From Diphasiastrum complanatum (taxonomy: Eukaryota > Streptophyta > Lycopodiopsida > Lycopodiales > Lycopodiaceae): 49,320 nucleotides of DNA. Shown here one piece after another: positions 47,066 through 49,320 of the stretch. The stretch spans positions 56,842,885 through 56,892,204 of the forward strand of contig CM055103.1 in NCBI GenBank assembly GCA_029204225.1, written 5' to 3'. The notes below the pieces were generated by a model, which worked only from the letters and a program-made list of their open reading frames with translations, was not told the DNA's origin and did not search any database. Within the stretch, counting starts at the first letter, position 1; every line of letters starts with the position of its first letter. Both the position numbers and the translations under genes were made by a program.

Positions 47066-47080
47066 GTGAACAAGGTTTTG

Positions 47081-47771
47081 TGTTAAAAGTACAATACTAA
47101 GGACCATAAATGGATCTTTGAATGATCCACAAGGTTGATTGTGTGCTTGTTAAACAATCTATCAGATACTAGTCATCAGAAAACAAGATCTAGTTTAGCA
47201 GCTTGATAGAAAACAAGTAGAGACAATCAGATCATTGATCATAAACTGAAATTCGACTTCACACGTGTGAAAATGAGGCTGTAGTACGGCCTGTAGACAG
47301 TTTAAAGTGTGCCAAAGCTTAGTTACATTTGGAATCAATAGCAATCACAATACATAGAGAGAAAATCTGAGTTTCTCCTTGAGGCTCCAAAAAGTTTCTA
47401 TCTTCTCACTATGGGGAATGGGAATACATAGTAAAAGACACTTCCTTTGCAAAGTTAGGTGAAAATCCAGCATGTAATAAGGAATTAGACTCAACTTTTT
47501 TTGCCCTAATGTGAAAACCCTAGTCTAGATCCAAGAGTCATGCTTGGTAGGTGCATGGTAGGTACAAACCTTATCATAAATCAAGGTCTAGATCCTACAA
47601 AGTAGGAATCACTACCAAATGGACACAACCACTCTTCTTGAATCATGGTAACCTACCTTAGGTGTGGATTCACAAGTGCCACTTTGGCCATTCAAGTGAC
47701 TAACAAAAATTATTGACAAAATTTACAATATTCTACATGGCTAGATTTGCCAATGTAGGCAATTTTTCACA
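47081..47771 (-). mobile_element. Copia 3' LTR of the element at the window end
   Basis: In element sense it starts TGTGAAAAATTGCC, directly after a purine tract (TTGAGGAG) and the RNase H end, and probably ends CTTTTAACA at 47081. It contains one CACACGTGTG. The left end is tentative because its partner LTR is outside the window. Confidence 0.6.
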
Positions 47772-49320
47772 CTCCTCAAATCTAACCTTGGAAACAACAA
47801 TATCAGTCACATCCAATTGAAGATCTAAGCTTGACAAATGAATCTTTAGGTAAAGATTTAGTAAACAAATCAGCCAAGCAACTTGATGATGACACATGTT
47901 GGAGTTTGGTCTCTTTGCTTGCACTTTATCCCTCACGAAATGATGAGCAATCTTGATGTGTTTGCTCCTTGCATGTAATGTAGGATTAGTTGCAAGTGAT
48001 TGGGCTGATTGGTTGTCACAATAGATGATAGGGATCTCCTCCTCCATGACATGAAGCTCCACCAATAGCCTTTTGAGCCACAAGACCCCCTTGGATGTTG
48101 ATGTCAAGGCCTTGTATTCGTATTCTATGGAAGATAAGGAGATGGTATCTTGCTTTTTTGGAAAGCCATGGTACTACTCCATCGCATAGAAAAGTGGCAA
48201 AGGCACTTGTTGATCTTCTATCCACTTTGTCACCTACAAAATCTGAGTCACTATAGGCTCTTAAGCCAAGATTAGTCCCTCTATACAAAATGCCAAAATT
48301 CTTAGTAGATGAGATGTACCTAAGAACTCTTTTGGCCATCTTCCAATGTGAAACTAGAGGACTTTTCATGAATTGGCTTAACTTTCCAACACTATAACTA
48401 AGATCCAGTCTAGTTATAGTTAAATAAATCAAGGAGCCAATAAGCCTTGTATATAATGTGATGTCCTCAAAGGATGCTTCATCACCGTCAATAGATGCTT
48501 TTACATGTTGCTCCATTGGTGTCTCAATGCCTTTACAATTCTTCATTCCAAATCTATCTAGGATGGACGTAGCATATCTAGATTGACAAATAAAGCTAAA
48601 ATCACATCCTCTAATAACCTCTATTCCAAGAATGAAGCTTAAAATTAGGCCGAGATCTACCATCTTAAAACTCTTTTGCTAAAGCAATTTTTACATCTCT
48701 AATTCCATCTAGAACATTACCACTCAAGATAATGTCATCTACATACAAAACAAGAATAATGATCATGCCATCATGAAATCTTATGTACATAGGCACTCAT
48801 TACAAACTTGATGGAAATGAGAAAAGAGTTTAGCCTAGAGTACCATGCTTTAGGTGCTTGCTTGAGCCCATAAAGGCTCTTTTTCAAGAAACACACCTTT
48901 CCTTCATGCTTTTCCTTGATGAAGCCCTCGGATTGGCCTCATGTAGATCTCTTCTCAAATAACCATTGAGAAATGCATTTGTGAAATCAAGTTGGAATAG
49001 CTCCCAATTGAAGGTTGTAGCAAGACTAATGATCAAATTGATAGTAACAAGCTTAGCCACAAGAGCAAAAGTATCATCATAATCAATGCCTTTGGCTTGT
49101 AAGAAACCTTGGCTACAAGCCTAGCTTTATGCTTACTTATTGATCCATCTTGATTATACTTCAATCTAAATACCCACTTGCAATCAAGAGGTTTTTTCCC
49201 TTGAGGAAGATCTACAAGATCCCAAGTATGATTCCTCAATGAGAGCATGTCAAGTATAATCCAGTATGTACAGTCTCTTTGTGTAGAGTGATTAAGCATC
49301 TACAACTAACCAAAGAATTA
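47772..49320 (-). pseudogene. Copia reverse transcriptase-RNase H, broken, runs off the window
   Basis: Minus-strand frames from the right edge: RT start (NHTWDLVDLPQGKK, CKWVFRLKYNQDG, HKARLVAK; 49240-49120), then in other frames NAFLNGYL (about 48970) and YVDDIILSG (about 48740). Then RNase H 48663-47960 (CQSRYATSILDRFGM, YLTITRLDLSYSVGKLSQFM, YSDSDFVGDKVDRRSTSA) and the tail SKHIKIAHHFVRDK (about 47965-47930). Frameshifts near 49090, 48900, 48660 and 48100 disable it. It resembles the nested copia at 21621-27849 but is more diverged and decayed. Confidence 0.85.

Noticed and set aside
46708-47073. 121-codon minus ORF with FEGYS repeats
   Set aside because: It is a translation of the short-repeat cluster, not a recognisable protein.

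Overview
The window is nuclear DNA from a land plant, probably a species with a large, repeat-rich genome. Two intact plant genes are visible: a peroxisomal dienoyl-CoA isomerase and an A-type cytochrome P450. The rest is mostly LTR retrotransposons in several layers of nesting and decay. A fern or other non-angiosperm is possible, but that is a guess from the style of the P450 and the repeats, and the species is not determined.

Layout. 1-970: CT tract and short duplications with a cluster of W-box cores. 971-1825 (-): intronless dienoyl-CoA isomerase ending in the peroxisomal signal SKL, with telo-box repeats just upstream. 1940-9800: decayed DNA with a copia integrase fragment (-) and a broken coiled-coil ORF (-). 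9809-10911: a 1.1 kb unit with about 232 bp terminal inverted repeats around a broken AN1 zinc-finger gene fragment. 11990-15526: deletion derivatives of a copia element, a gypsy element and related LTRs (+). 17258-31531: a Ty3/gypsy element (-) with 815/822 bp LTRs and the target duplication CTCAA. It is split by a complete copia element (21621-27849) with near-identical LTRs and the duplication AGAAC. 31537-35560: two more copia remnants (-), one apparently inserted in the other. 35570-37895: a decayed coding region ending in a SWIM zinc-finger ORF (+). 40145-41800 (+): a cytochrome P450 with one intron that is largely a CT microsatellite and a minisatellite immediately upstream. 44525-49320: an LTR fragment (+) and the 3' part of another copia element (-) that runs off the window.

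The two host genes are unrelated in function: fatty-acid beta-oxidation of odd-position double bonds in peroxisomes, and ER-bound oxidative metabolism. Everything else is best read as a record of transposon insertion. The most unusual items are the gypsy element that carries gag, protease and integrase but no visible reverse transcriptase plus an extra unknown ORF, the inverted-repeat unit carrying an AN1 fragment, and the stop-free P450 intron.
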